Part shown: positions 1 through 15,620 of the stretch, piece by piece
Position numbering within the stretch: position 1 is the stretch's first letter
Layout: each line of letters begins with the position of its first letter
Assembly (NCBI GenBank): GCA_016946835.1
Contig: JACVTC010000011.1
Location: forward strand, 1,865,001 to 1,912,500
Reading direction: 5' to 3'
Source: Neocallimastix lanati (nom. inval.)
Taxonomy: Eukaryota; Neocallimastigomycota; Neocallimastigomycetes; Neocallimastigales; Neocallimastigaceae
DNA: 47,500 bases
Notes under the pieces: model-generated
What the model saw: the letters and a program-made list of their open reading frames with translations, nothing else
What the model was told of the DNA's origin: nothing
Databases searched by the model: none
Translations under genes and position numbers: made by a program

Positions 1-315
1 TTAAAATTTCTGAAGACAAATGGATGTATACTCACACTTTTTTTCCCTATATTATTGTTATATAATATATATATAATAATATTATTATTTTATATGGTTA
101 TAGGTTAAAATAATACATTATCTAATATTTCTTGAAAGAGAATTCCAAAATAACGTTACTATATATTATACATATTAATTTTAATATCAAAGTATATTTA
201 TAAGTATTCTATATTAAATAAATAAAAAAGTGAAACGTTTAAGAATAAATAACTTAAAATAATAGCAATAGTAATATAATACAAGATAAAAAAAAAAAAA
301 AAAAAAAAAGATAAA
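1..315. other. AT-rich upstream region of the kinase gene
   Basis: No coding signal is visible. The stretch ends in a 22-base poly(A) run (288-309) lying 6 bases before the kinase start codon. It probably contains that gene's promoter and 5' leader, but no defined element can be named. Confidence 0.5.
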
Positions 316-4784
<4,469 letters not shown>

Positions 4785-5849
4785 AATAAAATAAAATAAA
4801 ATAAAAAAAATTAATTTTAAATTAATTTTTTTTTTTAAAGTATATATATATATATGTTTAAAAAAAAATTTTTAAATATTTATTATTATCGAATTTATAT
4901 ATAGTATCTAGATAATCTATTTTTTTCCCCTTTTCATTAAAACCTATAATATAATATAATATATAGATATAATTTTATTATTTTACTAACATAAGTATAT
5001 TATTATAATTGTATTTATTATAATATAAAAATTATTATTTAAATAAGAAAATAAGAAAAAAATTTAAAAAATTATAAATTATTATTATATTTAAATTTAT
5101 TCATTATGAATTGATTTTTTATTCTTCTTTTAGTATTTTTTTTTTTTTTTTTTTTTTTTTTATTTGAATATATATATATATATTTAATAATTAAAAAAAT
5201 ATTAATATTATATATATATACATAAAAAAAAAAAAAAAAAGATAAAAACTATTTAAAAATAAAATATAATATAATATTAAATACTTGTATTATATATATA
5301 ATATTAAAATATTTATCCTTGAAATTTTATATATATATATATATATATTATAAAATAATATAATGATTTTAAAAATATATTTTCTTTTTTATATTAATTT
5401 TTTACAAAATTTTTCAAATAGTAATAAAAAAAATATCACTATCTCTATACGAAATTAAAGAAATTGTTTGATATTTTTTAATATTAATAGATAAAAAAAA
5501 CTTATAATTTTTTATAAATTTAAAAAAAAAAAAAAAAAAGGAAAAAAAAAAAAATATATATATATATATTAGGCTATAAAAAGAATACAATTTCATTACT
5601 TTATTTATTATTAAAAAATATAATATAGTATATATTGCAAATGAAATATATCTTATAGATATATTACCAAAAAGGAAATATAAAAAATATTATAGATATA
5701 ATTTTATAAAAATTAAAAAAAAAAAAAAAAAAAAAAAAAGTTAATATAATATAATGAAAATAAAGAGAAATTTTAAAAATAATTCAGGTATTATGATGTG
5801 AATTAAAATCAATTCAACCAAAAATATTTAATAAAAAAAAAAAAAATTA
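4785..5849. other. AT-rich intergenic, no gene seen
   Basis: The stretch consists of TA runs and poly(A)/poly(T) tracts (about 5139-5161 T, 5225-5240 A, 5717-5739 A). A short run of AAAAT units follows the kinase stop codon. Nothing else is supported. Confidence 0.6.
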
Positions 5850-7070
5850 ACATCTGATAAGCAGATAGTGTGGTAACCACTAAACTCTCACTCGAACCAA
5901 AAGAAATATTATCAGAAAATTCAATATCTATAGATGTACTTGAAAAACTAGTAATAGAGGTTCTTTTTTACCATATCAGTTCAATGTAGGCTCTTTTGAT
6001 TGGAATGATTTTTTACTATACCAATCAAAAAGTAACTCAAAAGAGTCATTAATGACTAGTTTATTGTTGGTATGATAATTCGCAAAACTAACTATATATG
6101 AAACATTAGATCCCAGAACTCTTTAATAGAAATTCTTTTAAATGTCTTTGTTCCCATATATTGAATTGTAGCTAATTTAAAGCTAAAGTTCCGCCATGAA
6201 GGAACATAAAAATATATTCATTAATTTCCTTTTCACAATCTGAAATTGGTGAGTAGGAAGAAAATAAAGTGTGTGAATAAATTTTGATTTATCATAGCTA
6301 GTTCCTTTAATACATTGTTTTTTTGGTAATATCAGACCAATATGTAATAACATCACCAAACTTTTTTTATATAGAGTATGCGATTCTTTAGCCTTAGAAT
6401 AATTATGTATAGTAAGAATATTTTTAATTAGATCTTTAATGATCCAATTAGAACTAATCCATTTTGATAAATATATACAAGAGAGATTCAGGACTAAAAG
6501 AACAGGAAGAATGAACATCAATATATAGGCCTTTCATTCCTGTAGTTATTTTATTATCATGAAGGAAAATTTGAATGTAATTATAAAGGAAGAAAGAGGA
6601 GGAACATTCATAATCGGAAAACTTACTGTTATGAGTTTCCTGTAGGCATATACATGCAGGTTTGAAGATTGAATAAAGTAAACAACCCATCCTTTTTTTT
6701 TCATTACTCCAACTATTGATATTCCAGCAAATATAATGGTTAAAGAAAATTGAGCTTGAAGAAAGGAGATTAGAGAAATGATCTTGAGTCGTAGGATTGA
6801 AAAGGGCATCTAAAGGTTTGAAATTATTTTTATATTTTTTTTCTATTGGAATTTACTAAATTTTTTGTATATAAAGAATTTAAGCAACAACGTTTCCAAC
6901 CAATTTTCGATGTAATAGGGAGTCTTTCAATATCTTTAAGGATGAAACTAAATAGTATGTGGTGATTAGGAACATTAATTTTAACAACAAAATATGAGCC
7001 ATGAAATGGTGAATATTTTTTACTAATAGAAATGAGATGGTAAAATTGAGATTTAGTGTTCAAATTTATT
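5850..7070 (-). mobile_element. Degenerate LINE remnant: N-terminal region plus endonuclease
   Basis: Read on the minus strand, 7063-6830 resembles the N-terminal part of the larger LINE at 41.3 kb (a VKINVPN-like stretch followed by a basic WKRCC motif). One open frame at about 6740-6457 then begins YICWNINSWSNEKK and contains CLQETH, the start of an apurinic/apyrimidinic-type LINE endonuclease with its catalytic glutamate. Coding-like pieces in shifted frames continue to about 5850 (NYHTNNKLVINDSFE, then SSESLVVTTLSAYQ). Stops and frameshifts separate the pieces, and no reverse transcriptase is present. It is a dead, truncated non-LTR retrotransposon, slightly GC-richer than its surroundings. 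Confidence 0.75.
6454..6740 (-). pseudogene. LINE endonuclease N-terminal fragment
   Basis: This is the best-preserved open stretch of the element. It contains a WNIN motif, then LQETH, where the Glu is a metal-ligand position in exonuclease-endonuclease-phosphatase folds, then ITTGMKGLYI. The later GDFN and SDH motifs expected of a whole domain are not recognisable in this frame. It is truncated and presumably non-functional. Confidence 0.7.
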
Positions 7071-7079
7071 ACGTTATAA

Positions 7080-7919
7080 AATTATTTTACTTACCAATCT
7101 TCGAGATTATGAATGAATATCATGTAATATTTTTTTATAATATTGTTAAAGAAGGGTGAGCCTTCAAAGATTAGATAATTTTGGATATGTTCATATTGAT
7201 TGTTTCAAATTAGTGATAATTTATTAATTAAGTATCTAAATTCACTGATTATGATTAATGAAAATTGATAACAAGTTGTTGTTTCAAATACTATAATCAC
7301 CTTAGAATTTTGTGTGATATGTTTGTATTCTGAATTGTAAGCAACAATAAAAAGATAAGAATAAAAATATTAGAAAGACCTTAATGAATATAACTTTAGT
7401 AGAAAATAGTAATTGAAACAAAGAGAAATAATTATAACATATAATAATTTATTTTTTTTTATTTATTTTATAAATAATAAATTTTATCACTAAGAAAATG
7501 AAGTATTATAAGGCTCATAACTAAAAAAATAGTATTATAAAAAAAGAAAACAAATTAAAATAATTAAAATAAGAAAGATAGCAAAAAAGTAGTGATATTA
7601 ATAAACAAAGACATAGGAAAAATAAAATAAGAAATAAAAGTATATATATAAGGAAAATGAAATTAAAAACAATTAAAAATAATTAAAATATATATATATA
7701 TATATAAAGATATACAAAAATAAAGACAATACTGAGTAAATCAAAAATCCAGCTTCATTATTAACTGATAGTTTTCAAATAAAAAAAAAACAAATGTATT
7801 AATCTGTTTTAGTAAGGTTATTAAAAAATTAATTTTAAAAACTAATAAAAATAGAATATTATAGTAGTAAAAAAAAATTTAAAAGTGAAAAAAAAGTAGA
7901 AATAAAATAATATAATCCT
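7080..7919. other. AT-rich region, no gene seen
   Basis: No long open frame is visible. The part up to about 7400 is somewhat less AT-extreme and may be decayed 5' sequence of the neighbouring LINE. The rest is A-rich. Confidence 0.4.
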
Positions 7920-8165
7920 TTGATTCCACTAAACTAACTACTAATAAAATTTTCATTTATGGTACATAACCAAGTATGTGATCCCCTCAAAGAACGTGTT
8001 CTAAGCATTTTGAAAATCGTACCATAGCACATATTGAGAGATACTTAAATTTTTGCTATCATCTCTGGTATCACAAAATATAAGTTAGTCTTCCCTCAAG
8101 TGAACCTCATATAAGGAGATACATCCCTGAGGGTGTAACATAATAGTACTATATATGAATGATTC
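7920..8165. other. GC-richer unrecognised stretch
   Basis: Base composition is clearly less AT-rich than on either side, with short inverted matches such as CCCTCA..TGAGGG (about 8094-8134). There is no open frame and no tRNA or snRNA signature I recognise. It may be an old mobile-element fragment; I cannot assign it. Confidence 0.3.
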
Positions 8166-8209
8166 ATACATGAAGATTTTTTAAAAAGCAGTAATTATTA
8201 CAAACTACA

Positions 8210-8517
8210 AACTTTATTTATTTATTCATTTATTAATTAAATAAATATTTTTTAAAAAAAAAAATTAATAAAAAAATGAATATTATTTGTCCAATTAAAA
8301 GATAAAAATATTTTGAATAATAATATGAAATTAAAAGTAATATTCAAAATAAAATGTATAAATAAATTCAGGAAAAAGTTCATATGCAACGAACTTTCCT
8401 CCAGATTATAAGATATCTGTATAAAGGGAATTTTTATTTAGAATTAGGGTTTGAATTAACTATCTGAAAGAAATTATGGTCTTCTCTTTAAATGGTACTG
8501 GCCCTGCTAAGTGCATA
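8210..8517 (-). mobile_element. 5'-truncated LINE copy (3' tail), minus orientation
   Basis: The reverse complement matches the 3' end of the LINE at 41.3-45.7 kb. It starts in the last coding bases (AGGGCCA.. then GAGAAGACCATAATTTC), passes through TTCAAACCCTAAT and GTTGCATATGAACTTTTT, includes GGACAAATAATATT, and ends near the AATAAATAAAG tail. 5' truncation is the normal product of incomplete target-primed reverse transcription. It carries a short extra segment between CCCTAAT and GTTGCATATG that is absent from the 45.5 kb copy. Confidence 0.85.
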
Positions 8518-8522
8518 TTATT

Positions 8523-11080
8523 TCACCACTTTTAGATGCAAAAGCAGTTACTACCAATATCATCACTATCGCTGCTATTTACAGAGTAAACTTTTAAACC
8601 TTTACTGTTTGTAACATAACCATAAGTTGCCTTACAGTCCCCACCATCACAAATATAAAAAGATAATCCATTTTTATTGTTAATATCTGCTCCAGTAACG
8701 TAATCAACATCTGTTATTTCTTGAGTAGCGTAACTTCAATTAAATAAACACCATTACTCAAATCTTCAATGAATCTTGGATACGTAACAATGGTATTGGC
8801 TGATACTTCTACAATTAAATCTGCTCCAGTAAATGCATTAGCAGCTGCTTCTGACTTATATTCGTATTTCTTTGTTGTTTCAGAAAATGAAATAGTACTT
8901 GCTTCAGTATGATGAATACATAAATACTTATTACTTCTGTAAAGAATACCTAAATGGCCATCAGTACATGAACCAGATTCGATTTCAGAAATATCCGATT
9001 TAGAACTGTCACCTTTATCAATACTATAATAATCAGATGTAATATCTTTGGTCTTCAAATAACCATACGTTTGGGTACAATCCTTAGAATCTTTACGGAA
9101 ATACAAAGCAAGATTTGTAAAATTACCCATTTCTTCTATTATACTTTCACTAATATCAACACCGAAGGCAAATTGTTTAGCTCCATTAATAAAGTTGATA
9201 TCAGTGCTCAATGTACACTATAACATTCATTAAAAATAATTAGTCCTTAATATTGATTATCCTACATAAACATTTTAAAATAAATTAACCATATATAATT
9301 CTAAATTATAATTTTATCTGAAACATCAGTGATTAAAACAATTCCCGCTTTTACTCTTGCAAATACATATATTGATCCATTGTAATATATATAATTTCCA
9401 GTAGTACTTACAGCAACCTCAGTACCGACATTACAGAATGTTCCATCGGATTTCATCTTTCCAAGAGTATTACAGTCAGTGACATCGGTGTTAGGAGCGG
9501 ATACTGCATCTAACTTTATTTCATAATTAACATTACTACTTCTTATATAACCGGTAGTACTTACACATTCACCACTACTGCATTCATAAATATGTAATTT
9601 TGCTTTATCACTATCATCAATAATATAATTTATTGTTTATGATACTTTTATAAAAAAATAAATTTAGATTAATATTTAACTTTAAATAAAATAATAAAAT
9701 TCAATAATATCTGTAGCATCACCTATTGCTTCTTTTTGCATTGTATCGATATTTACCACAATTGTTTCATTATCTATATTCAATTCAAACCCTAATCTGG
9801 AATATGTAGTATGTAGGTGAGGTTCGTTGCATATGAACTTTTTTCTGAATTTACTTTTATATTTTATTTTTAATATTACTTTTTATTTCACGTTAGTATC
9901 ATAAATATTATTATGGTAAAATTGGACAAATAATATTTATTTTTATATTAATTCCGTGTTTTTTTTTAAAAAATGAAAAATATTTATGTAATTAATAAAT
10001 GAATAAAGATTAAAGTTTTCAATGATTGCAGCTGTATAAAAAAAATTTATAATCTATAAAATTAAAATTCATTTAAAATTAAATAAGTATATAACTGCAT
10101 TAAATTTACAATGATTAATTTAAATTTATCTTTTTTATTTTTTTGTAATAACACTTACCACTAATTACATTATTATGATACATAATATTACTATCAGTAG
10201 TAATAACAGCACTCTATATTTCGTCAGTTACACTTATAAGCGATTTAAAAATAGATCTGAAAGCTAAGTTACCAGTTAAAAGATTGAATGGTACATTACT
10301 ATAGGTAGTTATAATATTAGCAGATTCACCTAAACATAACACCACCATTATCATTTAATAGGCCAATGCTTCTTGAATTACATGCATCATCATTTTCAGC
10401 TATTGAGCCACTATTTTTAGTATTAATATAACCACAATCTGTTATTCCGTATAAGTGTTATCAGCCCAATCAACTGCTTCAAATAATTGAGTACCTTCAT
10501 CAATTTCAAGTTTACAATAATTAGTATATAAGTACTCTAACCATCTGGTCCAGTTGTTAAATCACCACGGACTTTCATTTTATCATAACCAATAGTTTGT
10601 TTACATCCCTTAGCATTACATAGGTACATTATTAAATTCTTGGCATCATTGGTATCGACAAAATCAGTTCCTAATGTAATTTCCGTGCCGGTCTCCACGT
10701 TAATGGCATGATCTCCAGAGTCAAGTTTAGAATGACAGGTCGTTTCAATTTTGAGTGCATAAATATATCCATCACTATGAATACAATAACCAATAATAGT
10801 TCCAATATATTACAAAAATTTTAATAAAATTTTTGTAATATTAATTAATAAATTTCATGAATTAAAAATTTATAATTCATATTTATAAAATTTTTAAGAT
10901 TTTAAAAAAAAAATATAATTTATGTTTCTTATTTTATAATTAAAATTTAATTTAATACTAAGAGAAATGTTTTCTTCTGTACTAATTATAAAAACATGAT
11001 AGTATCTGCTAATTTGAATTTAATATTACTAAAAAATTAATACTAAACTTACCAGTTATTTCTATTGTATATTCCTTATT
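8523..11080 (-). pseudogene. Degenerate Cys-repeat secreted-type protein, possibly scaffoldin-like
   Basis: On the minus strand at least five related modules can be read. They share the pattern Y-x-C-x4-C-x-x-T-x-GY followed about 25-45 residues later by further Cys. Examples are YLCNAKGCKQTIGY (~10.63-10.59 kb), YECSSGECVSTTGY (~9.59 kb), YFRKDSKDCTQTYGY (~9.1 kb) and YICDGGDCKATYGY (~8.65 kb). The longest open part is 9211-8714. Modules are broken by stops (about 10538), frame changes (about 10440, 10330 and 8735) and a LINE insertion (9778-10020). Some breaks have GT/AG ends and may be real introns. From memory, large gut-fungal scaffoldins carry Cys-containing repeats of this style; I could not verify that. 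No signal peptide or intact start was found. Confidence 0.65.
9778..10020 (+). mobile_element. 5'-truncated LINE copy (3' tail), plus orientation
   Basis: It begins with CAATTCAAACCCTAATC and runs through GTTGCATATGAACTTTTTTCTGAATTTA, ATTACTTTTTATTTCACGTTA and GGACAAATAATATTTATTTTT to GAATAAAGATTAAAGTT. This is colinear with 45449-45690. It interrupts the minus-strand Cys-repeat pseudogene, so it inserted after or during loss of that gene. A clear target-site duplication was not found. Confidence 0.85.
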
Positions 11081-11199
11081 TCACATATACATTTAAATGC
11101 TATACATTTAAATGCTTATATATTTTTATTACAATTCTTTTTTATTGGTTATAAATTTTTTTATTTTATTTTTTAAAATGTATATTTAAAAAAATTCAA

Positions 11200-11281
11200 T
11201 TTTTTTATAAGTTTTATAAAAAAAGAATTAATATTAAATATTTTTTTATAAGTTTTATAAAAAAAGAATTAATATTAAATA
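11200..11281. repeat. Tandem repeat, 2 x 41 bp
   Basis: Two adjacent, near-identical 41-bp units (11200-11240 and 11241-11281) contain TAAGTTTTATAAAAAAAGAA. They lie directly before the 159-bp tandem duplication. Confidence 0.8.
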
Positions 11282-11592
11282 TTTTTTTATAAAAATTATA
11301 AATACACATATTTTTTTATTTTTTATAATTTTTAAAAAATATAAATACTATATACACATTTTTTTAGAATTTTTTTTTATTTTATTTTCTTTTAAATTTC
11401 ATAAAAGAAATATATTAAATATACACTTTTTTATTAAATATTTTTTTATAAAAATTATAAATACACATATTTTTTTATTTTTTTATAATTTTTAAAAAAT
11501 ATAAATACTATATACACATTTTTTTAGAATTTTTTTTTATTTTATTTTCTTTTAAATTTCATAAAAGAAATATATTAAATATACACTTTTTT
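11274..11592. repeat. Tandem duplication, 2 x ~159 bp
   Basis: 11274-11432 is repeated almost perfectly at 11433-11592. The unit holds ATACACATATTTTTTT and CTTTTAAATTTCATAAAAG. Weaker, diverged copies of parts of the unit continue to about 11760. There is no coding potential. Confidence 0.85.
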
Positions 11593-11941
11593 TTTATAAT
11601 TTTTTTTTTATTACTATTGTAAAAAAATGCCAAAATATTATATACAAATTTTTTTATAATTATTTTATTTTCTTTTAAATTTTATAAAATAAATATATTA
11701 AATATACATTTTTCTTTTTATAATTTTATTATTTTTTTTAACTATTATATAAAATATACTAAATATTATATACACATTTTTTATAATGTTTTTTAACTTT
11801 TTTTATCTAACTTTTTTATATTATAAATTAAAAAAAAAAAAAGAAATATTATTAATATATACACATTTGTAATATATATTTTTGTTAAATACATTTTCAA
11901 TAATCCCTTTTTAAATAAATATAATAATATAATCACTTCAT

Positions 11942-13305
11942 TTAATTGCACTTTTTTGTTGTAGTGGTCTGTACAGTTGTTTTATTACTAACTCTTTTAG
12001 TAACTTTCTTAATATAAATTGTACATTTATTTGTTAAAGTTTTTTTAATTGTAGATTTTTTAGTAGAAGAGTTTGTCTTCTTGGAAGTAGTTGTGGTCTT
12101 TTTAGTAGAAGTTTTTTTAGTTGTGGTAGTGGTTTTTTTAGTTGTAGTAGTAGATTTTTTAGTTGTAGTAGTAGATTTTTTAGTTGTAGTAGTAGTTTTT
12201 TTAGTTGTAGTAGTAGATTTTTTAGTTTTTTTAGTTGTAGTAGTAGATTTTTTAGTTGTAGTAGTAGATTTTTTAGTTGTAGTAGTAGTTTTTTTAGTAG
12301 TAGTTGTAGTTTTTTTAGTAGTAGTTGTAGTTTTTTTAGTAGTAGTTGTTTTCTTACTAGTAGTAGTTTTATTCGAAGTGTTAGTAGTTTTGTTTACATT
12401 AGAAGAAGATCCACAGAACTTTTCGTAATCAAAATCCGTGTAATCATATTGAAGACTTTCACTTGGATCTTTGATAATAATACTTAATCCTTCATATCCC
12501 TTAGTTTCCTTACAAACAGTTTTCATAAAAGTACTATCAGTAGTGTATCCATAAAGAGCAACAAAGACAGCTAAATTATTATCTAAGAAAACGGAATAAT
12601 CATCACATTCACTGTATTCATTACATTCTTCATTAATAGCAAAATCGAAGATATCCTTTAAGTCTTCAAGTAGTTCAATGCTATTCTTGAAACCAGCAGC
12701 CATATTACGATCATGAGCTTCTTTTGCTAACCATTTGTCGTACTTCAATTGTTCAGTAATTGTTGGTGCATCAGGCCAGTTTACATTTGTAAAAGTATCA
12801 ACATTATCAAATTCAATACCATCACATCCCTTAGTTTTTGCAAGATCTAAACGTTCAGTCATAAATGACTTAATACCTTCAACTCTGTAATCAAGCCAGT
12901 ATTCGTTCCATTCTTCCATTTTGCTTCTAACAAGACCTTTAACTTCAAGCATACCCTGAGATTCTGGTCTCGCAACTTCATATGTACCAGCAGAGAAATA
13001 GCAAATGACCTTTTTTCCATTTTTGTGCATTTTATTAATAATTTCTGTAGTTACTCCATATAAATCAATATCAATAACTTCATAGCTAGTATTTTCACTA
13101 TTATTATTAATTAATAATAATATATATTTAATAACATATATTACTGAATTAATTAAAAACTATAATATAATGCTTACATTGGAATTTCAGTAACCTTTGT
13201 ACCTAAAGCCCAATTCCATTTTAATCCTGGCCTTGGTTTCCAGTATGCTTCAACAGATGATAAAATAGTAAATAAAGTAACTAGAAATAAAACGAAAATT
13301 TTCAT
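11942..13305 (-). CDS. Secreted GH114 (endo-alpha-1,4-polygalactosaminidase family) protein with Thr/Lys tail
   Basis: Two exons, 13305-13178 and 13097-11942, splice in frame (GTAAGC donor, TAG acceptor) to 427 aa. Residues 1-20 are a clean signal peptide ending in VEA. The GH114 domain covers about residues 21-272: a WNWALG start, DIDLYG, KKVICYFSAGTYE, a GIEFDNVD strand with conserved acids, and NEECNEY. Characterised family members cleave alpha-1,4-linked galactosamine polymers such as fungal galactosaminogalactan or bacterial equivalents, so this is probably an extracellular wall or biofilm hydrolase. From about residue 273 to the end, the tail is dominated by TTTTKK-type units with late single Cys, probably an O-glycosylated linker or wall-association region. 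No CBM10-type dockerin is present, so it is unlikely to be cellulosome-bound. Horizontal acquisition is possible but not shown here. Confidence 0.92.
12081..12390 (-). repeat. Coding minisatellite for TTTTKK/TTTTKS units
   Basis: Units of about 18-21 bp (plus-strand reading: GTAGTAGTAGATTTTTTAGTT and variants) are repeated about 15 times inside the GH114 gene. Neighbouring units are nearly identical in DNA, implying recent slippage or unequal exchange, and copy number probably varies between strains. Confidence 0.85.
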
Positions 13306-14323
13306 TTTTTTCTTAAGTGTTTATTTAAGTGTTTATATGTTTTTTTTTTTTTTTTTTTTTGATATTATTTTATTTATTGCAAATATACAATTATATATTT
13401 ATGGCGAAAGCAGTAAATAAAACCCAATTTAAGAAAAAAAATTTTTTTGCTTTGTAAAATTCAAGTATATTACTTTTTTTTTTTTATTTTATTTGAAATT
13501 CCTTATCGTAGTTTAAAAAAAAAATTATAATAATATGTATATTCGATTTCTCTTTTCCTGTAAAAATAATAGCTTTAATTATTAAAAATAATTAAAAAAT
13601 TTTTTTTTAAATTGCTTTAAATAACATAAACAATAATCTTTTTTTTTTAAATTTTTAAAACAAATATATGCAAAAAAAAAAATTATTTATACAATACAAT
13701 AAAACTTATGAATGAGCACAGAAGTTTTAAGAAAAATTGACCTATTTATAATTTTTGAAATATTAAAAAAAATATTATAATAAATAAAATATAAAAAATA
13801 TAATAAATTAATATTAAATAAATTTTAAATTCCCTGCTTTATCATAAATAATTTTTAATATTTTTTGTTTTATATTGAAAGAAAAAAGGAAGTTTATATT
13901 AATTAATAAATCATAAATTAATTTAATAAATTTTATTGAATAAACAATTTAATAATATATTATAAGATAAATAAAAAATAATAAAACAAAAAAATAAAAT
14001 AAAATAAAATAAACTTTATTATATAATTAAATTATAAAAAAAATATTATTATTTTTTGATTAATTAAATACTATTAATTTCAAATGTATTAATTATAATT
14101 GATTAAATAAATAATTTTTACATTGTGTAACAGGAATATTAAATTTTGAATTTTAAAGAAATATATAAATAATAATCATTTAATTATTAATGAAATAATT
14201 ATTATAATGTAATTTAATTTAAAATAAAATATAAATAAATTCCATTATTAAAATCTATATTATATTGTAAACAAAAATAAATGCTACAAAGATTAAATTA
14301 AAAATATATAATACTTTTAATAT
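13306..14323. other. AT-rich intergenic, no gene seen
   Basis: This is the upstream region of the GH114 gene. A poly(T) run (13341-13360, poly(A) on the gene's strand) lies about 36-55 bases before its start codon. The rest is simple AT sequence. Confidence 0.55.
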
Positions 14324-14475
14324 AATTTTGAATAAGAAATCAATAAATGCTATAATTAAATAATTTTGAATAAGAAATCAATAAATGCTATAATTAAATA
14401 ATTTTGAATAAGAAATCAACAAATGCTATAATTAAATAATTTTGAATAAGAAATCAACAAATGCTATAATTAAAT
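14324..14475. repeat. Tandem repeat, 4 x 38 bp
   Basis: Four head-to-tail 38-bp units start at 14324, 14362, 14400 and 14438. Each contains TTTTGAATAAGAAATCAA, AAATGCTATAATTAAAT. The first two and the last two differ at one base (CAATAAATG versus CAACAAATG), suggesting a duplication of a dimer or a later exchange. Confidence 0.9.
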
Positions 14476-14499
14476 AAAATACTAAAAATAAAATATAAA

Positions 14500-14790
14500 C
14501 AATAAAAATCAATCAATACAAATAAAATATAAATAATGAAATAAATACAAATAAAATATACATAATTACAATCAATACAAATAAAATATACTTAATTATA
14601 ATTAATACAAATAAAATATAAATAAAAAAATTCAATCAGTCTGTTCGATAATTATAAATAATAATTTGAAATTTAATTTAGAATATAATTAAAATCAATA
14701 CAAATAAAATATAAATAAAATATAAATAAAAAATTCAATCAGTCAGTTCTATAATTAAAAGTAATAATTGGAATTTAATTTAATAATTTA
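14500..14790. repeat. Degenerate short-period repeat (ATACAAATAAAATATA)
   Basis: AATACAAATAAAATATA recurs about six times at irregular spacing, and ATTCAATCAGTC occurs twice (about 14630 and 14736). It is non-coding and looks like a decaying minisatellite next to the 38-bp array. Confidence 0.65.
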
Positions 14791-15620
14791 AAAAGTATTT
14801 TATATGAATATTTTAAAGTTATAATATATACGTTAATATATATATAATGAAGCATCCATACTGAATAATAATATACAGATTATAACATTTATAAGACTTT
14901 CTTATATGAAAAAAAAAAAAAAAAAACTAATAACAAATAAATAAAATATTAAAACAATAAAACATTAAATTTATAAATTATACATTTAAATTATTAATAA
15001 AATTCTATTATTAATTAATTATTAAAATAAATATCATTAATATCATTTATTAAAAATTTTATTATTGTACTATTTAAATAACAAGAAATAAAGAATATTA
15101 TTAATTTCTTTTCTTTTCATTTAAAATACTAAAAATATGCTGTAAATAAAAAAAATTAGTTAATATATAAAAATTATATAAGTGAAATAAAATGTATATG
15201 TATTTAAATAAATATTAATAATATTATTTAAAATATATAAAGTTTATTTTATAATAATATATTACAAATAAAAAATTTACTCCAAATAATAAATATAAAA
15301 TCAATAAAACGAAATATTGAAATAAAATCTTTAAATTGTTTAAGGCATCGAATAATATCAAAGGCATATAACCTATTAATGAATTTTCATATAATAGAAT
15401 ATTTATTTAAATACAGTTATAAAATTATTTTTAATATCTAGATAATGATGTAATATTAATAACCTAATATATAAATAAATTTATGGTTAACCAAAAAAAA
15501 TGTAAAATAGTATTTTTCCACTTCTTATATTAATAAATAAAAATATTTTGATAGGATATATTAATTTATAAATCTAATCTGTAAATAAAATAGATAATTT
15601 TTTATTAATAATTGTGACAC
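14791..15620. other. AT-rich intergenic, no gene seen
   Basis: No open frame, RNA gene or repeat beyond simple AT sequence can be supported. Confidence 0.5.

Noticed and set aside
5850-5905. tRNA-like words (GGTTCGA, TAGTGGTTA) on the minus strand suggesting a tRNA or tRNA-derived SINE
   Set aside because: The T-arm-like word precedes the D-arm-like word, no anticodon arm with U33 forms, and the same bases read as protein (SSESLVVTTLSAYQ) continuing the LINE remnant.
12081-12428. 115-codon plus-strand open frame of Val/Leu/Phe
   Set aside because: It is the antisense shadow of the TTTTKK minisatellite of the GH114 gene.
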